From the NCBI RefSeq assembly GCF_015694735.1, contig NZ_JADQDP010000002.1, positions 1,054,001-1,118,000 on the forward strand: 64,000 nt of DNA, in the 5' to 3' direction. Position numbers and translations under genes: made by a program. This stretch comes from Hymenobacter properus. Lineage in GTDB: Bacteria; Bacteroidota; Bacteroidia; Cytophagales; Hymenobacteraceae. Positions 34,174 to 43,317 of this stretch are shown here, one piece after another; the stretch's first letter is position 1; each line of letters starts with the position of its first letter. The notes beneath the pieces were generated by a model. It saw only the letters and a list, made by a program, of their open reading frames with translations. It had not been told where the DNA came from and did not search any database.

Positions 34174-35820
34174 CTAGCGGTCCCAGAAAATACGGCTGGT
34201 GAGGGGCGCCTGCGTCCGCGGCGAGTTCGGATTCAGAATCAGGTCGCTGGTGGGGTAGTAGAAGCGGTAGGGGAAGATGCCCTGCGACAGCGTGCCCCCA
34301 TCATCGGGCAGCAGGCCGCGGCTGGGGTCGGCGGCTTGCTGCGACACGCGAATTTGCGGGTGGTGCGTGCGGCGGAAGTCGGTGTACACATCGACGCCAT
34401 AGCCGAAGCTGGCCACGTACTTTTCGTACATAATCACTTCCAAACGGTCCTCATTATTAGTAGCGCGGTCGAAGCGGTCGAGCGGGCCCGAGTTGCTGAG
34501 CGGCGTGGCCACGCGGTTGATGTAGCCATTGATTTGGGCCGTAGTCATAACCGGGCTGCCATCGACGGCAGCAATGGTGTTGACTTTGTTGAACGAGGCG
34601 TTGAGGGCCTCTACCAGCGCGGCACGGGCGGCAGCGGTGTTGTTGAGCACCATGAGCTGCAGTTCTGCCTCCGTGTATTTGCGGGCGTAGTAGGTGAGCA
34701 GGCGCTGCGGTGCCACGCCCTTGGCAGTGGGCACCCCGGTGCTGCCGTTGCCGTCGTCGTAGCGGCCGCCGATGGGGTAGAGGCCCTGTAGGGTTTGAAC
34801 CGCTGCCGTCGAGGCCGAGCTCGTGAACTGGCCCGTCGAGCCGGGGCGCACCGTCACGAAGTTGCCGTTGATGTAGTCCTGGTTGGTCGTCGTCGCGTTG
34901 TCTTTGAGCTGGTTGAAGAAGTAGTAACGCACCCGCGGGTCGTTCTTCGTCTTCATGTCCTCGTAGAAGTAGCGGCCGATGTGGTTCTCCGGGTTGGAGT
35001 TGTAATCAATCACGTAACCGGGGTTGCGGTTGTCGGGGCTGATGCTGGTCGAATACGCCAACTGCAGGTCGCCACCTTCCTCTATCAGCTGCGAGTTCAG
35101 CAGGGGCGTAACCTGGCTGATGACCGTGGCGTTCGAATTCGTTTTGCGGATTTGGTTGTAAAGCTTCAGCTTCAGCGTGCGGCCAAAACGGGCCCACTTG
35201 TCGAGCGAGCCTTTGTAAATCAGGTCGGCATCGTTCAGTGTAGCGTTGCTGGGGGCTTTGGCCAGGTTGGCCAGGGCTTCGTCGATGAGCGAAAACAAGC
35301 CCTGAATCGAGCCATCGGCCGAGCCGTTGTAGATGTCAGAATCCTTATCAAAGCGAGGTGCCAGGTTGGCCGCGCCTTTCAAAGCTTCCGAGTAGGGAAT
35401 GTCACCCCACAGGTCCACCATCTGGCTGAACACGTAGGCCTTTTGCAGCTGCGCCACGCCCACGTAGCCCCATTGGGCTTCTTTGGTGCCCTGGTCGATG
35501 ATGATTTGGTTGTTGGTGAGCATCGACGTGTACAGGTCCGACCACGGCCCTCCAAACGAGCCCCCGGTCTGGGCAAAGTTGCCGATGCCGCGGGTGCTGT
35601 AAAGCTGCTGCATCAAGCCCATTGTGTACTGGCTGAGGCCGCCCACGTTGTCGCCCAGGTCGCTGGCCATGCTCACCTGCGCCACGGGCAGCAGCGTGTT
35701 CAGCGTGGTGGACGTAGGATAAAGCGGGTTGACGTTGACGGCATAGAAGTCTTTGCAGCCGGAAACGACGGCGAACGTACCGGCCAAGGCCAGCGTCGCG
35801 CAAATCTGATGAATTTTCAT
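34174..35820 (-). CDS. SusD-like outer-membrane lipoprotein (SusD-like_2 type), system 2
   Basis: The 548-aa product has a lipobox (FAVVSGC, Cys ~22), then KDFYAVNVNPLYPTSTTLNT and SQYTMGLMQQLYST, a signature of the longer SusD-like_2 type rather than the canonical type. The C-terminal end RFYYPTSDLILNPNSP and IFWDR is typical. It starts 34 bp after the system 2 susC stop. It should capture ligand for the paired SusC; the substrate is unknown. Confidence 0.92.
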   Translation of the reverse strand: MKIHQICATLALAGTFAVVSGCKDFYAVNVNPLYPTSTTLNTLLPVAQVSMASDLGDNVGGLSQYTMGLMQQLYSTRGIGNFAQTGGSFGGPWSDLYTSMLTNNQIIIDQGTKEAQWGYVGVAQLQKAYVFSQMVDLWGDIPYSEALKGAANLAPRFDKDSDIYNGSADGSIQGLFSLIDEALANLAKAPSNATLNDADLIYKGSLDKWARFGRTLKLKLYNQIRKTNSNATVISQVTPLLNSQLIEEGGDLQLAYSTSISPDNRNPGYVIDYNSNPENHIGRYFYEDMKTKNDPRVRYYFFNQLKDNATTTNQDYINGNFVTVRPGSTGQFTSSASTAAVQTLQGLYPIGGRYDDGNGSTGVPTAKGVAPQRLLTYYARKYTEAELQLMVLNNTAAARAALVEALNASFNKVNTIAAVDGSPVMTTAQINGYINRVATPLSNSGPLDRFDRATNNEDRLEVIMYEKYVASFGYGVDVYTDFRRTHHPQIRVSQQAADPSRGLLPDDGGTLSQGIFPYRFYYPTSDLILNPNSPRTQAPLTSRIFWDR

Positions 35821-35854
35821 GGATGAAATTGGAGCCCAGAGGCGTAAGTCAGAA

Positions 35855-38800
35855 TTAGAACGTCACCCGCAGGTTCACACCGTAGCGCCGGGTATTGGGC
35901 GCGTTCGTCAGCTCAATGCCCTGCACGTTGCTCGAGCCGAAGGTGTTCGTCTCGGGGTCGAAGTTGGAGTGCTTCGGCAGGTTGGGCGAGTACCAGTACA
36001 GGTTGCGACCCGATACCGAGATGTTGACCACGCTGAACGGCGTCTTGCCCAGAATGGACTTGGGCAGGTCGTAGCCCAGCGTCACTTCGCGCAAGCGCAC
36101 GGTGGTGGCGTCGTACATCGACTGTTCGTTGTAGCCGTTGGTAGCGGCACCGCCACCCACGCCAGCGCTCGAGAAGTAATAGTCGTTGAGGCTGATGGCG
36201 GTGGTGTTGCGAATGAAGTTGCCGTTGGTATCCGTAGCCGGACCTTTGGTCACGGGGTTGTAGCGCACGCCGTCGATGATAACCAGACGGTTGCGGTCCT
36301 CAGTGTCTTTCGTTACGCCGCGGCCCAGCTCTTCCTGCAGGGTCGTCGAGTAAATAGAGCCGCCTTTGCGGTAGTCAATCAGGGTGTTCAGCGTGAAGCC
36401 TTTGTACGTGAACTGGTTGATGAAGCCCATGATGAAATCCGGGTTCGGGTTGCCAATAATCTTGTTGCCGCCGGGCACCAAGCGGCCGCTGACGGGGTCA
36501 ACCAGCAGCTGGCCGTCTTCGGTGCGCTTGGGGGTAGTGCCATAGAGCACGCCGTAGGGCTGGCCGGGAATGAGCAGCGACAAGAGGTTGAAAGCGCCCC
36601 CGAGCGTAAGGGTGTCGCCGTCCAGAGTCTGCTTCACAATATTGCGGTTGAGCGTGAAGTTGAAAGTGCTGCTCCAGCGGAAACCAGAGGTTTCGACCGG
36701 AACCACCGTCAGCGCTATTTCAGTGCCTTCGTTTTTAATCGCACCGAAGTTGGTCCAGTAGTCGCTGTAGCCTGTAGCTGCCGGCAGAATGCGCGGTGCA
36801 ATCAACTGGGTTGAGCGACGGTTATAATAAGTACCGTTGAACGAGATGCGGTTGCGGAACAGGGCCAGCTCGGCGCCAAGTTCCAGTTCGTTCGTAAACT
36901 CCGGCGTCAGGCCGGGGTTGTTGATGGTGCTGCTAATCGAAACGCCGGGCTGGCCCAGGAAGGGGAAGCTACCCGAAGGAATGTAGTACGTGGTGGGGCC
37001 TGAGCGGTAAGCCGGCGCATCGCGGCCCACGCGGCCGTAGGCCACGCGCAACTTGGCCAGGTCCAGCCAGCGGTAGTCCAGCTTGAGTGCTTCGTTGAGA
37101 ACCAGCGAAGCGGCCGCGCTCGAATAGAAGAACGAGCGGCCCGTGTTGCCAATCACGCCGTCTTTGTTCAGCGTCGACGAGAAGTCGTTGCGGCCCGTCA
37201 GCGTCAGGAAGGCGAAGTTTTTATAGCCCAGGGTGGCGTTGCCCAGCAGGCCCATCAGGCGACGCTCCGAGTAAGCGTAGCCGTAGGTGCTCTTCTCCTT
37301 GGTGTTTTCGATGTTGTCGATGCCGAATGTCACAATGCCGTAGCCAATGTTCGAGCGGCCGTCAAACTTGCGGGCGTTGATGTTCTGGCCCACGCTGGCG
37401 GTCAGGCTCAGGTCTTCGGTGATGTTTTTGTTGAAGTTCAGGAGCAGGGTTTGCTCCATTTCCAGGTTCTGGAGGTTGTCTTCCAGCACCGAGCTGATGC
37501 GGAAGTTGGCGTTGGAGCCGGGCCGGATGGTGGTGCGGCGGCTGTCGGTGTAGGTGTTGAAGCCGCCGGTGTACGTCACCGTCAACCAGTCCTTGATGGC
37601 ATATGACAGGCCCACGCTGCCCACTACGCGGTCGACACGCGAGGTATAGATAGCGTTTTCAACCGACCACAGCGGGTTGTCGGCCTGGCGCGAAAGCCAC
37701 GCAAAGGTCGAGGCGTGCGTCACCGGGTCGATGTAGGGCAGGCCCTGCAGGTCGAGGCTGCGGGTCAGGAACAGTGTGCGCGAAAACGCCGAAGCGCTGC
37801 CGGCCAGCAGGTTGTTGGCGCCCCCCAGAGGGCCTTGCTGGTTGGTGTTGGTGTAAGCAACGTTGCCGCTGATGGTGAACTTATTGAACTTGCCCGAACC
37901 GCCGGTGCTGATGTTATTACGCACAAACGACGAGTTGGGGATGATGCCCTGCTGGTCGGCACGCGAGAGAATGGTGGTGAACGTTGCGTTGTCGCTGGTG
38001 CTGTTCAACGATACTGAGTTCTCAAACACGTGGCCCGTCTTGAAGAAGTCCTTTACGTTGTTGGGGTAGGCCTTATAAGGAATCTTCGTGCCGAGGGGGA
38101 TATTGGGGAAGTTGGGGTCACCGGCTTGGGGGTGCGCAATGGAATCGGGCGCGCCTTGGTCGTGATTGCCAAACTCCGGGCCCCACGAGCCGTTTGCACT
38201 GGAGTTGACGAAGTTGGCCCCGGCGCCGTACTTGTTCTGGTAGTCGGGCAGGCCGGCAATTTTCTCCATCGAGTAGCCGGTGGTGTAGCCAATCTGAATG
38301 CCTTTGGGGCCGCGCTGGCCGCCACCGCCGGTTTTGGTCGTAATAACGATAACGCCGCCGGCTGCACGCGAGCCGTAAAGCGCTGCCGCAGCTGCGCCTT
38401 TCAGCACGTTGATGGAGGCGATGTTGTTGGGGTCAACATCGGCGGTGCGGCTCGAATAAGAGGCACCGTTGGTGATGGGGTTGTCCGACTCGGTCTGGGA
38501 GTTGTCGTACGGAACGCCGTCTACCACGAAAAGGGGCTGGTTTTCGCCGTAGAACGACGTATTGCCCCGGATGGTGATGCGCGACGACGCCCCTGGGACG
38601 CCGCTCGAGCTCACAATGTTCACGCCCGGCACTTTGCCCGTGAGCGTGCGCAAAATGTCCGGCTCGGATTTCTGCACCACTTGTTCGGACTTTACTTCCG
38701 ACACGGCGTAGCCCAGGGCGCGCTTCTCGCGCGAAATACCCAGGGCCGTTACGGTCACCTCGTCCAGCTGCTTGTTGTCAACAGCCATGGCAACGTCTAC

Positions 38801-39073
38801 CTTATCGGAGCTGCCCACCGCCTGCTCGGTGGTGAGGTAGCCCAGGTATTTGAATTGCAACACGGTAGTCGAGTTCGTCACCGTTACCGTAAAGCGACCG
38901 TCGGCGTCGGTAGCCGTGCCGGTGTTGGTGCCTTTCACGATGACGCTTACCCCCGGCAAGCCTTCGTTGGTGCTTTTGTCGAGCACGCGTCCAGATACGG
39001 AACGGCTCTGGGCCCAGCTCTGCCCAACCAGGGTCAGGAGCAGAAGCAGGCTCATTAGTAAGGTTCTCTTCAT
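35855..39073 (-). CDS. SusC/RagA family TonB-dependent receptor, system 2
   Basis: The 1072-aa protein has a signal peptide ending GQSWAQ, a carboxypeptidase-regulatory-like domain (SVSGRVLDKSTNEGLPGVS), the TonB-box-like QLDEVTVTALGISREKR, a plug with RITIRGNTSFYGENQPLFVV, and a large beta barrel ending RRYGVNLRVTF. It works with the adjacent susD-like and lipoprotein genes. It is divergent from system 3 across about 950 bp. A near-consensus -7 box (TACTTTCA) lies upstream. Confidence 0.95.
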   Translation of the reverse strand: MKRTLLMSLLLLLTLVGQSWAQSRSVSGRVLDKSTNEGLPGVSVIVKGTNTGTATDADGRFTVTVTNSTTVLQFKYLGYLTTEQAVGSSDKVDVAMAVDNKQLDEVTVTALGISREKRALGYAVSEVKSEQVVQKSEPDILRTLTGKVPGVNIVSSSGVPGASSRITIRGNTSFYGENQPLFVVDGVPYDNSQTESDNPITNGASYSSRTADVDPNNIASINVLKGAAAAALYGSRAAGGVIVITTKTGGGGQRGPKGIQIGYTTGYSMEKIAGLPDYQNKYGAGANFVNSSANGSWGPEFGNHDQGAPDSIAHPQAGDPNFPNIPLGTKIPYKAYPNNVKDFFKTGHVFENSVSLNSTSDNATFTTILSRADQQGIIPNSSFVRNNISTGGSGKFNKFTISGNVAYTNTNQQGPLGGANNLLAGSASAFSRTLFLTRSLDLQGLPYIDPVTHASTFAWLSRQADNPLWSVENAIYTSRVDRVVGSVGLSYAIKDWLTVTYTGGFNTYTDSRRTTIRPGSNANFRISSVLEDNLQNLEMEQTLLLNFNKNITEDLSLTASVGQNINARKFDGRSNIGYGIVTFGIDNIENTKEKSTYGYAYSERRLMGLLGNATLGYKNFAFLTLTGRNDFSSTLNKDGVIGNTGRSFFYSSAAASLVLNEALKLDYRWLDLAKLRVAYGRVGRDAPAYRSGPTTYYIPSGSFPFLGQPGVSISSTINNPGLTPEFTNELELGAELALFRNRISFNGTYYNRRSTQLIAPRILPAATGYSDYWTNFGAIKNEGTEIALTVVPVETSGFRWSSTFNFTLNRNIVKQTLDGDTLTLGGAFNLLSLLIPGQPYGVLYGTTPKRTEDGQLLVDPVSGRLVPGGNKIIGNPNPDFIMGFINQFTYKGFTLNTLIDYRKGGSIYSTTLQEELGRGVTKDTEDRNRLVIIDGVRYNPVTKGPATDTNGNFIRNTTAISLNDYYFSSAGVGGGAATNGYNEQSMYDATTVRLREVTLGYDLPKSILGKTPFSVVNISVSGRNLYWYSPNLPKHSNFDPETNTFGSSNVQGIELTNAPNTRRYGVNLRVTF

Positions 39074-40026
39074 TGAGTTGTGTAAAGTGGGTGTGATTGA
39101 GAAAAAGGGAAAAAGAAACAGAAGGGTGGTATTTTAAAAGTTGAAAGTACTGCCGCCCGCGAAAATTTCCACTATAAATCAGAATTTCTCCTAAAGCGGC
39201 AGCCTTCTTCTTGGTCCCTTCTTTCGACTCTGATGATGCCAGAGATGGCCGGATTACACAAGGCCGATAGTCAATCTCGCACAGCGACTTTATTGACCAA
39301 TGGCAGGCTTTGGCTATGCCGATGTTCCCATAGGTTGGTTACCCCAATTGCGAACCATGCACTGCTAAAACCATTTCATTTGCTAAAATGAAAACAAATT
39401 GCTGCATGTATTACTATGAATTAATGCTCGGCAACTCCTTTTAGATTTTGCTGAAATGTGACTTACGGGCTTTTAAAATTGATTTTTCCTGTATAAATTG
39501 GTTTATTACTTTAATGCTGCAGAATGCCGCGGGGGCATTCAGGCAGTAGCTACAAGCGAAAAACCTAGTTTAGATGACTTTTGCGGGCGTTTTTTGAGCG
39601 CAGCTTTTTTCGCATAATTCATCCATAAATCATATTTAGGTTTTATTTGCGTAATGGCCCGGTAATGCAAACCTGTGATACCTTGCCGAAAATTGGATTT
39701 GCGAAGCGGACTGCGTTTGGGCTTCTGTAGCAATTCCTTCTGCTCTTTAAAGCAGTAACATTCATTCATTTATACCATTTGCCTATGCCCCATACCGACC
39801 CGATTTGACCTAAAATGCCATTAAGCACGCTTGCGTGGCAGGACCCTGGCTTCGGCGTTGAGCCCTTCGCAACCAGTGGCTTTGTTGCTGCCAAACGGGT
39901 GATTCGGCCAGGCGGAATATGCTTTTGCTCCGCCTGCTGCCCTGTTTGAAGCTAATTTTCTTGTATAATTGCCGCTTCACTCACCATTCATTCTTCAACC
40001 TTTTCACTCACCAACCAAACAGTCAA
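39074..40026. other. Divergent intergenic region between SusC systems 2 and 3
   Basis: About 950 bp, clearly more AT-rich than its surroundings, holding the promoters of two divergent SusC genes. TACTTTCA (minus) near 39146 and TATAATTG (plus) near 39964 resemble -7 boxes with one mismatch. A 76-codon minus-strand frame at 39539-39769 (Lys-rich) was examined but cannot be recognised. No regulator gene is present. Confidence 0.5.
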
Positions 40027-43000
40027 ATGAAAAAACTCTTATGTATGGTCATGCTTCTAATGACCGGCCTGTTGCAGCAGGTCTATGCCCAAGACCGGAC
40101 GATATCCGGGCGTGTTACTGACCGGGCCTCCGGTCAGGGCCTGCCCGGCGCTACCGTGCTGGTGAAGGGCACCACGGTAGGAGCTTCAACAAATGCAGAC
40201 GGTGCTTTTAGCCTGAGCGTCCCGTCTTCGGCCACGACCCTCACCATTAGCTCCATTGGCTATGCTTCGGTTGACCAGGCCATTGGCAGCAGCGCCACCT
40301 ACACCGTAGCCCTGGCGCCCGATGTGAAGCAACTCGGCGAAGTTGTGGTAACGGGTGCGCTGGGCATTCAGCGCCAGTCGGGCCAGGTGGGCTATGCCAC
40401 CGCTACGCTCGACACCAAAGAAATCAACCAGGCCCGCGTGACCAACGTGACCAACGGCCTGGCTGGTAAGGTATCGGGCTTGCAAATTCAGACCGTGAAC
40501 TCGGGCATCAACCCCCAGGTACGCGTGACGCTGCGTGGCAACCGCTCGCTGCTGGGCAACAACGAAGCCCTTATCGTTATCGACGGCAACATCTCGACCA
40601 ACGACGCCCTGCTCGCTCTGAACCCCGACGACGTGGCCAGCATCTCGGTGCTGAAAGGTGCTAACGCCGCCGCTCTTTATGGCTCGCAGGCTTCGAACGG
40701 TGCTATGGTAATTACCACCAAGAAAGGCAGCACCACGTCGCAGGTGACGTTCTCGCAAACCTCGCAGTTCGAATCGGTTTCGTTCCTGCCCAAGTTCCAG
40801 GACCAATTTGGCCTGGGTGCCAACTCCTGGAACCAGACCCGCGAGCCCTTCGCTCCGAACAACGCAGTTGACACGAACGAAGACTACCAGTACAACAGCT
40901 TCGAAAACCAGCAGTTCGGCCCCCGTTTCGACGGCGTGACGCGTCCGCTGGGCAACGTGCTGTCGGACGGCACCACGCAGCTGCTGCCCTACGTTGCTCG
41001 TCCCAATGAGAAGCGCAACTTCTGGAACACCGGCTACCAGATGCAGAACTCGGTGACGTTCTCGGGTGGCGATGAGAAAACCAAGTACTACGCTTCGTAC
41101 CAGAACCTGCACAACACCGGCATCGTGCCCAAGGACGTGTTCGACCGCAACACGTTCCGCATCAACGCTTCGCACGAGTTCAACCGCCTCACGGTGGGCA
41201 CCAACATCTCGTACACGCTGGCCCGTACCGACGCTACGTCGAACATCAGCCGTGACGAAACGGTATACTGGAACTGGTTCAACACCGGCGTACAGGTGCC
41301 TCTCACCGAGTACAAAGACTGGCAGAACAACAAGTACGCTTCGCCCGACGGCTACTACAACAACTTCTACCACAACCCCTACTACATTCTCGACAACAAC
41401 CGCACCAACGACAAGCGCAATACGCTCATCGGCAGTGTTGACCTGAATTACAAAGTTTTCGATTGGCTGCGCGCCATCTACCGCATTGGTATCACCAACA
41501 TCGACCAGTCGAGCCTGCAGTACCAGAACAAGCTCAACCTGAGCGCCTATACCTTGGCTAACACCTACAAAACCTACCAGCCGGGTGGTTTTGTGCGCGA
41601 CATCGCCAGCAACCAGAACCGCATCAACTCCGATGCTTACCTGAGCTTCGACAAGACCTTCGGCGACATTTCGGTGCAGGCCATTTTGGGTAACAACGTG
41701 CAGCAGTTCAGCTCGAACTACCGCAACGTGGCCTCGACCGGCCTGTCGGCCCCGGGCCTGTACAACCTGTCGAACCGCGTAGGCAACCTGTCGGGTGCTG
41801 ATGCTAGCGCCCGCGTGCGCTCTTACGCGTTCTACGCTGACGCTACCGTGGGTTACAAAGACTTCCTGTATGTGCACGGTTCGGGCCGTTACGACAACGT
41901 GTCGACCCTGAGCTCCGGCAACAACAGCTTCTTCTATCCCGCCATCGACGCATCTTTCATCTTCACCAATGCCATTCCGGCTTTGAAAGAGAATTCGTTC
42001 CTGGATTACGGTAAGATTCGCGCTGGTGCAACCAAGGTTAGCCAGGTTAACCTGGGCGGCACTACTTCGCAGCCTTACAACAGCACCATTGGTGTATACT
42101 CCACTTTCGGTGCTTACGCTTTGCAACCCGTATTTGGTCTGGGTGCTGGCTATCCTTTCGGTGCTACGGCTTCGTACACGGCTGGCGACGGCCTGGTAAC
42201 GCCCGCGCTGCTGCCGGAAACCACGCTCTCGTATGAGGCTGGCCTCGAATTGAGCTTCCTGAAGCGTCGGGTGTCGACGGCTGTGACGTTCTACCAGCAG
42301 AACAGCAAGAACCAAACGATTCCGACCAGCATCTCGCGTGCTACGGGCTATGCTTCGAGCACGATTAACGCTGGTGAAGTGGAAAACAAAGGTGTTGAAA
42401 TCGACCTGAACCTGACGCCCATCCGCCAGGAAAACGGCTTCACCTGGACGGTAGGCGGCAACTTCAGCTACAACGGCAACAAGGTTATCTCGCTGCCTGA
42501 CGGCCTGACCCAACTGGCCCTGTCGACGGGTGGCAACGCTCAGCTGTATGCCATTCCCGGCCAGCCCTTCCCGGTTCTGCGTGGCTCGTTCTACACCCGC
42601 ACCACCGATGGCAGCAACCTCATCGTGATGGCGCCGACCAAGAACACGGCTGACCCCACGGGCGACCCGACTCAGTACTACTACCCGGTGAAAGACGCTG
42701 GTCTGATGACCTTCGGCACCACCAACCCCAAGTACAAGTACGGCTTCAACACCTCGTTCAGCTATAAAGGCATCACGCTGGCTGGCCAAGGGGAACTTCG
42801 CACGGGCTATGTGGTTTATAACGCCATCGGCGAAGACCTCGACTTCACCGGCAGCGGCGCCCGCAGCACCATGTATGACCGTCAGAACTTTGTGTACCCC
42901 AACTCGGCTATCCCCCGTACCGACCCGACCACGGGTGCTGTTACCTACGTGCCCAACACGTCGGGCCTGACCCCCGGCGGTGCTGAGTTCTGGGCCCAGA

Positions 43001-43302
43001 ACTCGACCTGGAACCGTACGGTAGCTGAGAACTACGTGACTTCGGGTAAGTTCTTCAAGATTCGTGAGGTATCGCTGGGCTACACCCTGCCGGCTTCGCT
43101 GATGACGAAAACTGGTTTCGTGAAAGGTGCTTCGATTAACTTCTTCGGTCGTAACATCTTCACCTGGGTGCCGAAAGAGAACATCTACACCGACCCGGAA
43201 TTTAGCTTTGGTACTTCGAGCTCCAACGCTCAAGGAATCAACTCGAACCTGAACACGCCGCCGACCAAGTTCTACGGCGCGACCCTGAACGTAACTCTCT
43301 AA
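40027..43302 (+). CDS. SusC/RagA family TonB-dependent receptor, system 3
   Basis: The 1091-aa product from the ATG at 40027 has a signal peptide ending QVYAQ, a carboxypeptidase-regulatory-like domain (TISGRVTDRASGQGLPGAT), TonB-box-like QLGEVVVTGALGIQRQ, a plug with TLRGNRSLLGNNEALIVIDG, and a barrel ending FYGATLNVTL. Upstream in-frame codons from 39919 lack signal character. The body uses many GCT/GGT/CGT/GTA codons where systems 1 and 2 use more GCC/GGC/CGC, suggesting high expression or a different history. SusD follows after 15 bp. Confidence 0.95.
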   Translation: MKKLLCMVMLLMTGLLQQVYAQDRTISGRVTDRASGQGLPGATVLVKGTTVGASTNADGAFSLSVPSSATTLTISSIGYASVDQAIGSSATYTVALAPDVKQLGEVVVTGALGIQRQSGQVGYATATLDTKEINQARVTNVTNGLAGKVSGLQIQTVNSGINPQVRVTLRGNRSLLGNNEALIVIDGNISTNDALLALNPDDVASISVLKGANAAALYGSQASNGAMVITTKKGSTTSQVTFSQTSQFESVSFLPKFQDQFGLGANSWNQTREPFAPNNAVDTNEDYQYNSFENQQFGPRFDGVTRPLGNVLSDGTTQLLPYVARPNEKRNFWNTGYQMQNSVTFSGGDEKTKYYASYQNLHNTGIVPKDVFDRNTFRINASHEFNRLTVGTNISYTLARTDATSNISRDETVYWNWFNTGVQVPLTEYKDWQNNKYASPDGYYNNFYHNPYYILDNNRTNDKRNTLIGSVDLNYKVFDWLRAIYRIGITNIDQSSLQYQNKLNLSAYTLANTYKTYQPGGFVRDIASNQNRINSDAYLSFDKTFGDISVQAILGNNVQQFSSNYRNVASTGLSAPGLYNLSNRVGNLSGADASARVRSYAFYADATVGYKDFLYVHGSGRYDNVSTLSSGNNSFFYPAIDASFIFTNAIPALKENSFLDYGKIRAGATKVSQVNLGGTTSQPYNSTIGVYSTFGAYALQPVFGLGAGYPFGATASYTAGDGLVTPALLPETTLSYEAGLELSFLKRRVSTAVTFYQQNSKNQTIPTSISRATGYASSTINAGEVENKGVEIDLNLTPIRQENGFTWTVGGNFSYNGNKVISLPDGLTQLALSTGGNAQLYAIPGQPFPVLRGSFYTRTTDGSNLIVMAPTKNTADPTGDPTQYYYPVKDAGLMTFGTTNPKYKYGFNTSFSYKGITLAGQGELRTGYVVYNAIGEDLDFTGSGARSTMYDRQNFVYPNSAIPRTDPTTGAVTYVPNTSGLTPGGAEFWAQNSTWNRTVAENYVTSGKFFKIREVSLGYTLPASLMTKTGFVKGASINFFGRNIFTWVPKENIYTDPEFSFGTSSSNAQGINSNLNTPPTKFYGATLNVTL

Positions 43303-43317
43303 GCCGCTTATTCATCC

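Noticed and set aside
39539..39769. 76-aa Lys-rich minus-strand frame
   Set aside because: Located in an AT-rich regulatory gap, no family resemblance and no promoter box.
40186..43233. 1015-aa frame antisense to susC system 3
   Set aside because: Long mirror frame of a strongly biased gene, without any recognisable domain.
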